64,000 nt of DNA from Symbiodinium natans (GCA_905221605.1 CAJNDS010000280.1:967378-1031377); one strand, 5' to 3'; positions 10,046 to 21,678 are shown, numbered from the stretch's first letter. Numbers and translations are program-made. Notes: generated by a model not told the origin, from the letters alone.

Positions 10046-10386
10046 TGTTATTTTGTTTTCAGTATGCATTTTTTTTTTTGGGGGGGGGGGGGCGGTTCTT
10101 AGTAGAGTAGGCAGGTCTTGTAGGTCTCCAAGTGTGGCGCCTCGCTGCTACGTCGTTCTTCAATTCTTTTCTCTCTGTGCGCTCAAGATCCCTTTGCCCC
10201 GAAGCCCTAAACTGCTCAACCTAGGCTCTTAAACCCCTGAACCGTAGACCCCCAAACCCTAAGCCCTAAGCCCTAAACCCTAAACCCTAAACCCTAAACC
10301 CTAAACCCCCGAACCCTGGCACCCCGAGCTCCATCTTGCAAAAACCACAGCTTTGATTCCTGAACCCAAGAACCCTGAGCCTCAAG

Positions 10387-10496
10387 GGGCCATAAATCGA
10401 GAAACGCTGCTGGTGGCGGGCCTGCTTAAATCCCTGTGTATAGCCCGCATGCGACCCTTAGTACCCCTACAGAAGCCTTGTTTTAAGTACCAATAG
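10387..10496 (+). CDS. Exon, unknown product
   Basis: TCAAG|GG acceptor, AINRETLLVAGLLKSLCIAR and PLVPLQKPCFKYQ, TAG. A second short frame starts at the ATG near 10508 (MVEAALGSEVLLHYWALYG) and may be another exon. Confidence 0.45.
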
Positions 10497-10870
10497 CCTG
10501 CTTTAATGGTTGAAGCTGCCCTTGGCTCAGAGGTCCTTCTTCACTACTGGGCCCTTTACGGTGCAGCAGCTTCAGTGTACCCTGGCTCTCGGGTTTTTTG
10601 GGGGTCTCGGAGCCCGAAACCGCTCTAAACCCCAAATCTTTGGGCCCCTGCGACCCAGAAAGCTGTAGACCCTGAGAACCCAGCCAAACCCCTACACCCG
10701 ATAAACCTAAAACATAAACCTGTAAACCTTAAAATCCCCTAAGCCCTACACCCCGAAACCGTAGAACCCTACACCCTAAACCCCTTAACCATGTAAATCT
10801 TATCACCCCTAAACATGTCCAAGCCAGATCAAGGTTGTGGTACTGTTACTATAGAGCATAGCATTTAGGT

Positions 10871-10971
10871 GCTTAGTAGCTCAGTGGGTACACTTTACAC
10901 TTTTTGGGATACTACAATCCTCTAAACCCTAAACCCCAAACCCTGTGGGGGCTTCTGAACTCAGCAAGTAA
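10871..10971 (+). mobile_element. Short element, family 6 (same as 39162-39271)
   Basis: Shares GCTTAG, GCTGAGTG-like and CACTTTACA...TTTTGGGA at the left, and GGGGCTT.TGAACTCAGCAA.TAAG at the right, with the copy at 39.2 kb. The middle has been replaced by CCCTAAA units. Confidence 0.65.
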
Positions 10972-11027
10972 GGGGGTCTGGGGCGTCTGTAAGGCTTGCG
11001 TCCAGGGTGCATTCGGCGTTTGGGTTG

Positions 11028-11048
11028 GGGGGGGGGGGGGGGGGGGGG
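11028..11048. repeat. Poly-G run
   Basis: About 20 G in a row, flanked by TTGGG and TTGGTTTTT. Confidence 0.9.
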
Positions 11049-11630
11049 TTGGTTTTTTTGTGTTTAGGGTTTAGGGTTAAGGGTTTGGGGTTTGGGGTTT
11101 AGGGTTTAGGGCCGGTTTAGGGTTTAGGGTTGGGGGTTTAGGGGAGCTTAGCTGGAAGCGTGCCTCTGCAACTCCTCTAATTGCTGCTATCGGTTTAGTC
11201 CTAAGCCCTAAACCCTGGTTCTACAACCTCACTGCAACTTCTTGGAGGCCCATTCCTGAAGCCTCTCAAACCCGAACCCCTAAACCCCAGATCATCCCAG
11301 ATCCCCCAAGCCTTAGCCCACTCGACCCTGAACTCTGCAAGCCCAAAAACAGCGGCCATGCAGGCCCTCGACCCTCAAACCCTTCTGCAAGCCCCCGGAG
11401 CTAAACTCTCAGCTCACCCGAAGCTCTAACAACATCGAAGGAGCTCAAACTAACTAAACACCAAACCCTAAACCCCAAACTCTAATCCCCAAGCCCCGAA
11501 CCCCAAACCCCAAACCCCAAACCCCAAACCCCAAACCCTAAACCCTAAACCCCAAACCCTAAACCCTAAACCCCAAACCCTAAACCCTAAACCCTAAACC
11601 CCAAACCCTAAACCCCAAATCCCCCCAAAG

Positions 11631-11718
11631 CGAGATCCAAGGTCTGACCACGGAAGCTGGGCTCCGGTCCCTGCAGCTGGTGACACAGCAGCTCGGAAAG
11701 CTGAGGATCGGGAGTTGA
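11631..11718 (+). CDS. Exon, C-terminal, helical
   Basis: AAAG|C acceptor, EIQGLTTEAGLRSLQLVTQQ then LGKLRIGS, TGA. Confidence 0.5.
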
Positions 11719-11756
11719 AGACCCAGACTCCCCCTAAACCCAAAGAGATCACAGAA

Positions 11757-12235
11757 TGGTGCATTATTATTATCATTATTATGATTATGACTTGTTGTTC
11801 TCTTTAGTTATTTATCTTTATTATTATTGTTATTTTATTATTATTAAAGTAATAATAATAACGTGAATAATAATCATTGCAGTAGTAATAATAATAGTAA
11901 TCGTAATCATACAAATCACAAAAATAACGACAATGATACTGATCATCCTTGTCATAATCATAATCAGAATCACAATCATCATAATAATAATCATCATAAC
12001 AATAATAATCATAATGGCATTAAGTAATAATGATTATTATTATAGTCATAGTAATAATAAGATTACTAAGCATGATAAGAATAATAAGAGTAATGAGAAT
12101 AATAGGAAGACGACGACGACTACTACTACTAATTACTACTAGTAATAGGGATAATAAATAAGAATAAGACTAAGAATAAGAATATTAACAGTAATGATAA
12201 TAATAATTGTAATAATACTATTCATATTAATCACA
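11757..12235. repeat. Cryptically simple ATA/ATC/GTA trinucleotide region
   Basis: Nearly 480 bp of imperfect ATT/ATA/ATC/AAT triplets. Its reading frames on either strand give only Ile/Met or Asn/Tyr strings. Confidence 0.9.
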
Positions 12236-12936
12236 AACCCCTAAACCCCGAAACCCCCAAACCCCCAACAAGAACCAGAAAAGAAGCCAACAAGAACCAA
12301 AAAAGTAACATAGCATAGCAACAAGTAAGAACAATGAAAAACATGAACACCTGAGGTGGCCTGCAGCCGTTAAATCGCACCAAAAGCCCGGGGCCAAAAA
12401 AGCCTTAAAGCACCCTAAACTCCAAGCACCAAGTCCGAAACCCTAAGCCCGTCTAAAACATGTAACCCATAAAGCCCTAACCGCCAACCTTCAACTCCAA
12501 ACCCTGAACAAGCAAGAACCTCCGAAAGCCTCAAAAAAACTTTAGGGTTTGGGGCTTAGGGCTTGGGTAAGGTTTAGGGGTTTTGGGGGTTTAGGGTTTA
12601 GGTTTTTAGGGGCCCCTCGAGCTGCGCCCAGTGTGTGCTTCTTCGTGTCGCTGTTCCTGTCGCAGCTGCTGCTTCTTTGGCTGTGTCCGGGCCTTGGCCG
12701 GCGTCGGGTTCAGGGTGTTGGCTTCAGGGGGGGGGGGGGGGGTTCAGGGCCATGAAGTCCCCTCAGCCCCAAAGCTTAAGAGCCTGAACCCTGAACCCCT
12801 AATCCCGAAACCCCAAACCCCAAACCCCAAACCCCAAACCCCAAACCCCAAACCCTAAACCCTAAACCCTCAACCCTAAACCCTAAACCCCAAACCCTAA
12901 ACCCAAACCCTAAACCCTAAACCCTAAACCCTATAG

Positions 12937-13019
12937 ATGAATGGCTGCCCTCAAAGGTGTGGGGAGTGAGGCACCGCCACTTCAAGCCTCAAGAATTTGC
13001 ATGTTTTGGTTTTGGACAG
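12937..13019 (+). CDS. Internal exon, unknown product
   Basis: ATAG|AT acceptor, EWLPSKVWGVRHRHFKPQEF then ACFGFGQ, donor CAG|GTCACC. Confidence 0.5.
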
Positions 13020-13023
13020 GTCA

Positions 13024-13080
13024 CCCTTAAACCCTTAGACCCTTAAACCCTTAAACCCTTAAACCCTTAAACCCTTAGAC
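13024..13080 (-). repeat. CCCTTAAA octamer variant array
   Basis: Six CCCTTAAA and two CCCTTAGA units: a homogenised 8-bp derivative of the telomeric heptamer. Confidence 0.85.
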
Positions 13081-13287
13081 CATCTTACCATCTTAAACCC
13101 TAAGCCCCCAAACAAAAAGAGCTCAACACCTGAGCCTTAAACCTTCTGTTTTAGGGCTTAGGGCCTCGAGGGGCCTCAACCCCATCCCCCAAGCCATAAA
13201 CCCGAAACCCTAAACCTGAAGCCCTGAAGAGATTTTGACCCTGACCTAAACCCTAAACCCTAAACCCTAAACCCTAAACCCTAAACT

Positions 13288-13357
13288 TGGTGCAGTTGGG
13301 ACCAGCCTTTTGGGGCACCTCTGCCGCAACTCGCTGATGCCGCTTGGACGCACAAAG
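13288..13357 (+). CDS. Exon ending at a telomeric donor
   Basis: GAVGTSLLGHLCRNSLMPLG then RTK, with AAAG|GTTTAGGG as the donor. Confidence 0.5.
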
Positions 13358-14139
13358 GTTTAGGGCTTAGGGTTCAAGGTTTTTGCTGGTTCAGGGTGTA
13401 GGATAAAGTTTGTGGGGTGTAAGGGGTTTGGGGTTTAGGTTTCAGAGTTGAGGGTTTAGAGCTTTAAGGTTTAGAGTTTAGGGTGATCTCTGGGACCTCC
13501 CCCTAGACCCCAGCCCGAAACCCCAGGCCCTAAACCCCCAAAGCTTAGACTCCTCCTCCCTTACGGGCGTGAGGCCGACTGTGCATCGCCAATGCCAAAG
13601 CCAAGCTCATTTTTTCATCATGGTTTGGAGTTTAGGGTTTAGGGTTTGGGTTCAGGGTTTAGGATTTTAGTGTTGGGGTTCAGGGTTTAGGGTAAGCTTT
13701 AGGGTCTATACTCAGGGCTTCGAGTGCAAGGGTTTCGGGTGTTGAGGGTTCAGGGCTTGGAGTCCTTGCAAGATGAAAGAACAGGGAATCCCAAAAACAT
13801 CCAGGGCTCTGATAATGTCGTGAATTAGGCTACCTTTTTGAGTACCCATTGGAAGGCGGCACCCTTTAAAACAGCATCCCAAAAGGGGACCTGACTTTAG
13901 AGAACTACCCATCGGGTGGGGCTTTAAGCAAGATCCTAAACTCGAAAACCCAAATACCCTACAACACCCTGTTCACCCTTATGCCCTGAACCCCAAACCC
14001 GAAAAAAGACTTAACACCATAAACCCTAGCATCCACTAATTAACCCCCCCCCAAAAAAAAACACACACACACACAAAAGAGCACAAAACAAACAGAATAA
14101 AGCCTTCCTAGCAGCACGCCCAGGACTTCACCAGCGCAG

Positions 14140-14208
14140 ATGGTCGCCGGCGCCTTACGCGCCAACTTTCCTCGAAGTGCGGTTTTGAACAGCCAAGGCT
14201 TTCCGAAG
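14140..14208 (+). CDS. Exon-like island
   Basis: GCGCAG|ATG, VAGALRANFPRSAVLNSQGF. No evident donor; a CBM-free, positively charged stretch of unknown role. Confidence 0.35.
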
Positions 14209-14454
14209 CCCTCAAGGCTAAGCCCGAAGCCCTAAACCCCAAGCCCTAAACCACAAGCCCCAAGCCCTGCATAAACCTTAAGCCCCAAGCGCTGAGCGCT
14301 AAACCCCAAGCCCTAAACTCCAAGCTCTAAACCCCAAACCCTAAACCCTAAACCCCAAGCCCTAAACCCTAAAACTCACGCCCTAAACCCCAAACCCTAA
14401 ACCTTAAACCCCAAACCCCAAACCCCAGACCCCAGACCCTAAACCCTAAACCAG

Positions 14455-14541
14455 CGAGGTGGTTGGCATGTCGCGGTCGCCGAGCGAGATATGGGAGGCT
14501 GAGACTCTTCACAGCGATGACAGCAGACCACGAGTTGCAGC
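14455..14541 (+). CDS. Exon, Ser/acid-rich
   Basis: CCAG|C acceptor, EVVGMSRSPSEIWEAETLHS then DDSRPRVAA, and GTAGGGTTTAGGG as a telomeric donor (or a TAG stop two bases on). Confidence 0.45.
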
Positions 14542-14544
14542 GTA

Positions 14545-14650
14545 GGGTTTAGGGTTTAGGGTTTAGGGTTTAGGGTTTAGGGTTTAGGGTTTAGGGTTTG
14601 GGGCTTAGGGTTTAGGGTTTAGGGTTCAGGGTCTAGGGTTTAGGAACATA
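14545..14650 (+). repeat. TTTAGGG array
   Basis: About 13 units, the first eight perfect. Confidence 0.95.
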
Positions 14651-14940
14651 GCAGTTTAGGGTTTAGACTGTAGGAATTGAGGATCTAGGGTTAGGGGCGT
14701 TTAGGACTTTAGTATTTTCGAGCTTGTCAGTTTAGGATTTGGGGTTTTGGGAGTTGGGACCCTGGATTTATATGAAGTTTGAGTAGAATTCATTGTTCAT
14801 TTTTCAAGTAGATAGCTTAAATTTCAGTCAGTTGGAGATGGGTAATCAAAATAGGTCGCACGATTGCATGGAGGGCCGCACCTTTGCCACAGTGATGCGC
14901 TTGGAAAGTTGCCCCTGGCAAGCCCGTGACGTCAAAGGCA

Positions 14941-15540
14941 ATGCCGAAGCCTTTTGGTCGATCTGGTGACGATGAGGAGATCGCAGGGGAAGCGGCGAGC
15001 GCAGAGAACCTGTCGCAGGAGCAACTGCTGAAGATGGTGGCGAACCACACGGGCCAAGTCTCCAACCTCCCTGAACCCTAAACCCTAAACCCTAAACCCT
15101 AAACCCTAAACCCTAAACCCTAAACCCTAAACCCTAAACCCTAAACCCTACTGGAGAAGCAACAGCGTCGTGAGCGGAGGAGCAGGAGCCGCAGCAGCCG
15201 TGGGCCAGAGCGTCGACCCCTTTGTCCTCAAACCCTAAACCCTAAACCTTAAACCCTAAACCCTAAACCCGCTGCACACGTGCTTGGCTTTCCTAGCTCA
15301 CTCAGCAGTTCTTTGGGCTGGCTGTGTTTCTCTGGGAGGCCATGTTTTCAAATTAAGCAGGGCAACTAGACTCATCATGGCTGTAGCCAGTGTAGCCTTA
15401 CTGTTAGGGTTTAGGGTTTAGGGTTTAGGGTTTACGGTTTAGGGTTTAGGGTTGACGGTAAACCGCCACACGTGTACATCGATTTATCTGATTCCGAAGG
15501 CCCCTCGGCCCGTAGCAGCAAGAAGAGTGAACGCTTCGAC
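14941..15540 (+). CDS. Exon chain for an RS-rich protein
   Basis: Exon 14941-15057 starts ATG and encodes PKPFGRSGDDEEIAGEAASA and ENLSQEQLLKMVANHTGQ. A GT-AG intron (15058-15156) that is mostly CCCTAAA units joins it to RRERRSRSRSSRGPERR (15157 to about 15222). A third exon, 15450-15540, uses a TTTAG|G telomeric acceptor and a GTACGG donor and reads KPPHVYIDLSDSEGPSARSS. Arg-Ser repeats are typical of splicing-factor or chromatin-linked RS regions. The link between exons 2 and 3 is not proved, and a frame in between (15297-15355) may be another exon. Confidence 0.5.
15071..15150 (-). repeat. CCCTAAA array inside an intron
   Basis: Eleven perfect units filling most of the intron of the RS-rich gene. 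Confidence 0.95.
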
Positions 15541-15778
15541 GTACGGCTTAGGGTTTAGGGTTCAGGGTTTAGGGTTTAGGGTCTGGGTCGGAATTCTATG
15601 TGCTCTGAATCATCAGCCCTAAACCCTACACCCCACACCCCCGACCTTGCTGAAGCAACGCAACATCAAGGTCTTGGGATAGGTCTTGGGTCTTCGGATT
15701 TGGGCTTCGGGTATTTGATTCTGGAACTTGGGATGTTTCGGTTTGGGGTTTGGGGGGGAGCCTGGAAGCACCAGCCAG

Positions 15779-15832
15779 GGGATGTTCCAAGCTGCTCAAG
15801 ACATGCCCTTCCTGACGCTGGGCATTAGGCTG
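15779..15832 (+). CDS. Short internal exon
   Basis: GCCAG|G acceptor, GMFQAAQDMPFLTLGIRL, donor CTG|GTCGGG. Confidence 0.45.
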
Positions 15833-15934
15833 GTCGGGTTCGGTTCAGTAGGGTAGGGGGAACCGTGTCTCGTGGGTGTTTTTGTGCTGTGGGTTTTTTT
15901 TTCGGGGGCCCGGTGAGTGAGTGACCTGGCGCGT

Positions 15935-16090
15935 GTCGCCCCCGCACCCGCAGAAACAAGAAAAAAGCGCCCCCGCACCAGCAGCAAAAACAAAAAAAAA
16001 CGCGCCCCCGCACCCGCAGCAAAAAAAAAAAAAAGCCCCCGCACTCGCAGCAAAAAACGCGCCCCGCACCCGCAACAAAAGCAAACAAAA
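15935..16090. repeat. CGCCCCCGCACCCGCAGC-A(n) tandem repeat
   Basis: Five imperfect units of about 30 bp, each a GCCCCCGCACYCGCAGC core followed by a variable A run. All six frames stay open through it, giving low-complexity translations that are not believed. Confidence 0.85.
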
Positions 16091-16559
16091 ACACTCTTAC
16101 CGTAGGTTAGGGTGTATGCTTGGGTGCGCGTTTATAGTAGAGCTTAGACCCTAAGCCCTAAACTAAACCCCCTACCCTAAACCCACACCTTGAAAAATGA
16201 AGTTGCTGGGCCCCTCTCCAGAGCTTGGGCGCTGAATTTTGTGCTGTTCGTTGTGCGTTGTTAGTTTGTTAACTTTTTTTTAAGCTGTGGAGAAAAAAAA
16301 AGGGGGCAGAGGGTGTGAGTGAATGCAGGCGAACCAGGTTCCTTGCCTAACCGCACAGGCCTTGGAGAGAACACAATTTAGGGCAGGGGGGGGGGAAGGA
16401 TTGTTTTTCTCGTTGCTAAGGACGGGTGTCCGAACAATCGCAGCTCGAGCACCGAGTCGGGGCTTTGCTGGACCTGCGTCGGTGCCTGGGTTCGTGTTTT
16501 TTTTTGGAGGGGTTTTGTTTTCTTGTCCGTATTTGCGCGTATCTGTGTGTGCGCGTGTC

Positions 16560-17317
16560 AGTCTAACCGCCCTGATTGTGGAGGGAATGCTGAAGAGGAA
16601 CCAAGCTTACCAGGAGAAGACGGCGCAGGCTGAAAGGGAGGGTGGGATCGAGGTGGGCGGGGTGCGTGAGTGTGTTGTTGGTTTGTGACGAGGAAGCAAA
16701 AGACCAAAAAGTTGGAAAATGGGCCGGGAGTTCGTGCTGGTTCGTTCATGCTCGTTTCGTCCGACTGCAGGTTGAAGCTCTCCTGGCCAGAACGGGGGCG
16801 AAGGTTTTGTTTTTGCCTTGTGAGGGGTGGGGGTTGGGGTTGGGAGGCGGCGCACTATGTGACGTTTTCCACGCTCGGCAGTGAGCTCGGCTTATCGTCG
16901 TGTGTGTTGTTTTCTTTTTTTTTGGTGTGTGTGTGTGTGTGTGCGCAAAAATTGGAATGAGAGGTTCCGACAAAGCGGACATCGGCTTATCGCCGATTGA
17001 CTACAAAGCGAGGGGAGCTCAGCCCACCCCCTTTTTTGTACGCCATAATTTTCGTACGCCATAATTTTTGAATTGTTTTTTCTTTAAGGGGGGTGTGAAA
17101 ATTCGAGTCAGTGGTAGCAGTCGGGTTGTGCAGATGCAAGAGGGAAAGAGAGAGAGGGATATCGAGAGAGGAGTCCGACGAGAGCTCCAGCGAGAAGGAG
17201 GCGCGTGGGCGTGTGAGGGGAGAGAGCAAGAGAGAAGGAGAGAGAAGGAGAGAGAAGGAGAGAGTAGGAGAGAGAAGGAGAGAGAAGGAGAGAGAAGGAG
17301 AGAGAAGGAGAGAGAAG

Positions 17318-17359
<42 letters not shown>

Positions 17360-17377
17360 GAGAGAGAGAGAGAAAGG

Positions 17378-17427
<50 letters not shown>

Positions 17428-17493
17428 AAGGGACAGAGACGCAGGACGCCTGAGCACGCGACTTGAGTCCATCCAGCTCCTCTTGAAGGAACC
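16560..17493 (+). CDS. Exon chain for a coiled-coil protein
   Basis: Exon A (16560 to about 16641): LTALIVEGMLKRNQAYQEKT then AQAERE. Exon B (16771-16803): CTGCAG|GTT, VEALLARTGAK, AAG|GTTTTG. Exon C (17445-17493): RLSTRLESIQLLLKEP with a near-perfect donor GTAAGTG. Heptad-like Leu/Ile spacing suggests a coiled coil. The A-B donor could be GC, GA or GT, and the exact junction is unresolved. A 290-bp GA repeat lies in the intron before exon C. Confidence 0.45.
17149..17440. repeat. GAGAGAAG/GA microsatellite
   Basis: GAGAGAAG octamers, then pure GA broken by ACAG. Arg-Glu and Ser-Leu frames here are repeat translations. Confidence 0.95.
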
Positions 17494-17779
17494 GTAAGTG
17501 TTCCTCCCCCCCTCTAGGGGGTTGAGGGTACTGGTGTTGGGTTCAGATTTGTTTATAGAGCCTAGCGTATGTTTGATTAGGGTTTTAGGTGTTAGTTGTT
17601 TGTTTGTAGAGCACCTTCAACCCCCGCTTAGCTGGTTTGAAGCTCCGCTAGGAGAGCACTCTTGACACAGGGAGGGTGGAAACGGCGTGCGGGGATAGGG
17701 TTGAATAGGGGGATATCCTAGGCTTGGTCCGGGATCACGCCGTCTCCACCCTCCCTCTTTTGTGAGCAGCCAGAGAAAA

Positions 17780-18290
17780 AGCATGAATGCGGTTGCTTTT
17801 GAGGTTTTATGACTAACTAAATGACATCCATAAAATCTCAAAAAATATTTTTTGTATCATTTCGGATTTTTTTGAATATCCATGAGATTATATGACTATC
17901 AAATGATGTTCGCACAACCTCCAAAAATATGATATGGATTCAATTAAATTTATATGGAATACTATGAATATGAATACCAAATACTGGGTTCTCATAAACT
18001 GATAAATGGATGTTTTTTTATTTTGAGGTTTTACGAATACCAAATCTCAAAACCAGAAAATATGTTTGAATCACTTCGGTATTTCTGAATACCAATGAGA
18101 TTCAAAAGATTTTCTGAAGATGACATAATATTCGGACAATCTGAATATAATATAATATGGATTCAATTTATATGTATAAACTTTTATAGTGTACAAGTGG
18201 CGGCTCGGAAGAAATGAGCCGTGAACTATCATGAGCTTTCTACATTCGCATTTCGGCGCCGTCTCAACATTCATGACCTCCCGAACCCTC
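17780..18290. other. AT-rich island without telomeric repeats
   Basis: About 500 bp of much higher AT content, with sub-repeats such as GAGGTTTTA.GA, ATATGGATTCAATT and AATACCAAAT, and no convincing exon apart from a weak frame at 18245-18290. It may be a decayed mobile element. Confidence 0.5.
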
Positions 18291-18405
18291 CACGCCCCAA
18301 CGAAAAAAATGGGGCCTGAACCCTATATCCCAAACTCTAAATGCGCAAAGAATGATATCTGAACCTTAAACCCTAAACCCTAAACCCTAAACCCTAAACC
18401 CTAAA

Positions 18406-18473
18406 GGAGTTCTTGTGGGGCTTCTGTGCACGAGGCGCCAGCCTCCAGCCGCAACAACGAAAGACCTTCACAG
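18406..18473 (+). CDS. Exon, unknown product
   Basis: AAAG|G acceptor, VLVGLLCTRRQPPAATTKDL, donor ACAG|GTCTAG. Confidence 0.45.
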
Positions 18474-18558
18474 GTCTAGGGTTTTAGGGTTTCAGGGTTT
18501 CGGGGTTTAGGGTTTAGGGTTTAGGGCGCACTTTTGTAGGCTGGATATTCATCTCGTA

Positions 18559-18664
18559 GGCTCTACCTGAGACTCTATATGCCTACAGCTTTACCGATTG
18601 TTAGTTCTCAATTGTGGGGCTAGTGCTGCCGAGCTGTGGGCAAATTGAGTCTCAGGTAGAATCA
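18559..18664. mobile_element. Palindromic short element
   Basis: Left arm CTCTACCTGAGACTC is answered by GAGTCTCAGGTAGA at the right end, about 105 bp overall, MITE-like. It lies between telomeric tracts; no exon was seen next to it. Confidence 0.65.
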
Positions 18665-18986
18665 AAAGACTCAAGGCCCATAAAGCCCTACGGTTTAGGG
18701 TTTAGGGTTTAGGGTTTAGGGTTTAGGGTTTAGGCTCTAGGGTTTAGGGTTTAGGGTTAAGCCATACCCAAAACTGAAAGGCCCTTCCTGAAGCTCTCCG
18801 AACCCTCAACCATAAACCTGGAACCCGAAACCAAAGCTTCAACCCTGAACACTCAACCCTGAATCCTGAACCGGGACCCGGAACCTCAAACCCTAAGCCC
18901 TATAAACCTTATCGCCCTACAGACCCTAAACCCTAAACCCGAAACCCTAAACCTCAGCAAACCTCGGCTTCGAATCTTGGTGCCAG

Positions 18987-19080
18987 GCAGGCCTTGGACG
19001 GCTTCAGTGTGAGCAGCTACTGCGACAAGTTGGCGCACGCAGACCAGTGCGCCAGCCTCCAACTTTTCTCCGGCACAAGG
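18987..19080 (+). CDS. Exon ending at a telomeric donor
   Basis: TGCCAG|G acceptor, QALDGFSVSSYCDKLAHADQ then CASLQLFSGTR, donor AAGG|GTTTAGGG, phase 0. Confidence 0.55.
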
Positions 19081-19655
19081 GTTTAGGGTTTAGGGTTTAG
19101 GGTTTAGGGTTTATAGGGCGTAGGGCCGCGCGCGCTGTAGAGGGCTTAGGGTCCCGAAATCCGAAACTGCAAAAACCAGTTGTTTCCACTGAACCCTAAA
19201 CCCGAAACCTCAAGCCATTAGCCCAGCCATTAACCCTAAACCCCAAACCCCCTTTCTAAACCCTAAAACCTCCCAGTCGCCATTTCAATACACTGCAGAC
19301 CTGACATTGAGATACGTACCAGAGGCATACTTGTAGTATAGACTAGTAGGACCCAGAGTAGCCACTTAAGGGGGGGCTCAGCTTCCCTTCTAAGCCCCTT
19401 CAGACCGAAAGGGCCCTTTGTGTAAACCCTAAACCCTAAACCCTAAACCCTAAACCCTAAACCCTAAACCCTAAACCCTAAACCCTTGGGTATAGACCAG
19501 AGACTCCCAGGACCCCTCAAACAGTTCCGAAACCTCCTCTGAAAAAAGACTGCAAACCCTAAACCCTAAACCCTAAACCCTAAACCCTAAACACTAAACA
19601 CCCTAAACCCTAGACCCTAAACACCCTAAACCCTAAACCCTAAGTCCAATGGCAG

Positions 19656-19746
19656 GCCAATGTTTGACCTGTGGCTTGGCTCCTTTCTGGTCACCATCGG
19701 CCTGAGCATCATGGTTTCTTCCCTACATCTGAGAGGGTCTTCCGGG
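19656..19746 (+). CDS. Exon encoding a transmembrane helix
   Basis: GGCAG|G acceptor, then MFDLWLGSFLVTIGLSIMVS followed by SLHLRGSSG and donor GGG|GTTTG. The central 17-residue hydrophobic run is membrane-like. Confidence 0.55.
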
Positions 19747-20175
19747 GTTTGTGCGTGTAGGGTAGGGTTTTGGGGTTTGGGGTTTGGGGTTTAGGGTTTA
19801 GGGTGTAGGGTTTAGTGTTTAGGGTTTAGGGTTTAGGGTTTAGGGTTTAGGGTTTAGGTGTTTAGTGTTTAGGGTTTAGGGTTTAGGGTTTAGGGTTTAG
19901 GGTTTAGGAGTGCCATCATGTCTAAGGAACTTGCCACCATGAGATCCTCCAGGGTGCCTTAAACTAAGGAACTTTGCACACCCCAACACTATCGCCCCCT
20001 TAGGAATTATTTTGTATTTAAAATGTATATACAACCAAGGGAAGATTGGAAATCAAGCTTTTTGTTAGGCTCCTAAGGGGAGTATTGAACGAAGGAGTTT
20101 AGGGCTTAAGGCTTTGTGGCATTTTCCCTCTAACTCTAAGTCTGGCACCCGTCTTAAGGTTCGGAGGTGCAGTTT

Positions 20176-20287
20176 GTAAACCCTAAACCCTAAACCCTAA
20201 ACCCTAAACCCTAAACCCTAAACCCTAAACCCTAAACCCTAAACCCTAAACCCTAAACCCTAAACCCTAAACCCTAAACCCTAAACC
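20176..20287 (-). repeat. CCCTAAA array
   Basis: About 16 perfect units. Confidence 0.95.
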
Positions 20288-20301
20288 TTTCTGTGCCTCA
20301 G

Positions 20302-20396
20302 GCTGTGGCCCTAAGAGGGGAGAAGCAGCGAGTGCATGTGCACGAGATGCACGAGCTCGAAGGGCCAGGGCCTTGTGAAGCAACGGAGAGCTTGGG
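20302..20396 (+). CDS. Exon ending at a telomeric donor
   Basis: TGCCTCAG|G acceptor, AVALRGEKQRVHVHEMHELE then GPGPCEATESLG, donor GGG|GTTTAGGG. Confidence 0.55.
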
Positions 20397-21270
20397 GTTT
20401 AGGGTCTACCAGGCCTAGCCCTAAACCCTAAACCCCAAACCCCAAACCCCAAACCCCAAACCCTAAACCCTAAACCCTAGGGGTGGTAGGGTTCGCGACT
20501 TACAGGGCACAGGGCTTCAGCCGGGCTTGGGACACATTATGGCTTGGAGCCCAAAAAACTGCCTATCCTACTCCTCCACGACCAGTCTTTCCAGTGCTTC
20601 TTGCAGGGTTCCTGAAGCTCTTAGCGTTTCAGCCCTAGGCCCGGTACAGTAGAACCTCAACCCCTAAACCCTCAACGCTGGACCGAATTGTAGACCTTCA
20701 ATCTTGGAAAAAGTTGTTAAGGATAATCCAGGGCCCCAGCTCTAAAGTCAGCCCTTCCCCCCACCAAAAGAAACGAAACTTGAGAAAAAGTCAAACCCCC
20801 CAAACCCCCACTAGTAAATGAAGGTTGTTGGTTTGGGATTTGGGGCGTGTAGGTTTTGGGGCCTTGTAGGGTTTTTAAACCCTAAGCCCTAAACCCTAAC
20901 GCGTAAACCCTACACCCAAAACCCTAAACCCTAAAATCCCTACGCCCCAAACCCTAAGAACCCTAAACCCTAGGGGGGAACGCTGAACCTATAAACCCTA
21001 AACCCTAAAAACCCTACTCAAACCCAACGCGGGACAGGATCGCTGGAGCCGCCGGTGAGGCAAGTGCAGCTAGCCCTCTGCGTTGAAGAGTCGAAGAGGG
21101 TTCATGTGTGATACCAGGTAGGGTTCGGGTTTAGGTTTAGGGTTAGGGTCTGGGCTTTGGGTTTAGGGTTTCGGGTTTAGGGCTTCAGGGTTATTAGGGC
21201 AGGCATAAGGGTTTACGATGAGGGTTTGGGGTTTCTTGCTGGAGTGATGTACTTGAAACATCCTGGATGA

Positions 21271-21354
21271 GTATTGCTTCTGGCGCCTGAGTGCATGGCC
21301 GTACTACAAATGGACCCTCCGGGTCTCTGTGCGGCTGGGACTTTGACAGTGTAG
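21271..21354 (+). CDS. Exon-like island
   Basis: Frame VLLLAPECMAVLQMDPPGLC then AAGTLTV, TAG. Two other frames are also open, so this is weak. Confidence 0.3.
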   Translation, partial: VLLLAPECMAVLQMDPPGLCAAGTLTV

Positions 21355-21678
21355 CCTTTTTCCTTGCTTATTGCAAGCTAACCCTAAACCCCTAACCCTA
21401 GGAACGCTAAACCCTCGATCAACCCTCGTTGCCACAGCAACGCTAGGAACCCGAAACCCTAAACCCTAATTTAGGGAGAGTACTCTTTCGATTTCTCTGC
21501 GACCCAGCGGGGGTTGAGGATTGAGAGTGCTGGGTGTTGGGTATGCTGCCCTTGGTACAGTACCCCTGAATCCTCAACCTCCCCTAAATGCTAAACCCTA
21601 AACCCTCAACCCTAAACCCTAAACCCTCGACCATAAACCCTAAACCCTAGCCCTAAACCCCAAACCCTAAACCTCCAG

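Noticed and set aside
11757-12235. Possible AT-rich origin or gene
   Set aside because: Imperfect trinucleotide repeats explain it; translations are Ile/Met or Asn/Tyr only.
12779-12860. Many short frames ending in LNPKP
   Set aside because: This tail is simply CCCTAAACCC read through; it marks a frame running into a telomeric tract, not a conserved C-terminus.
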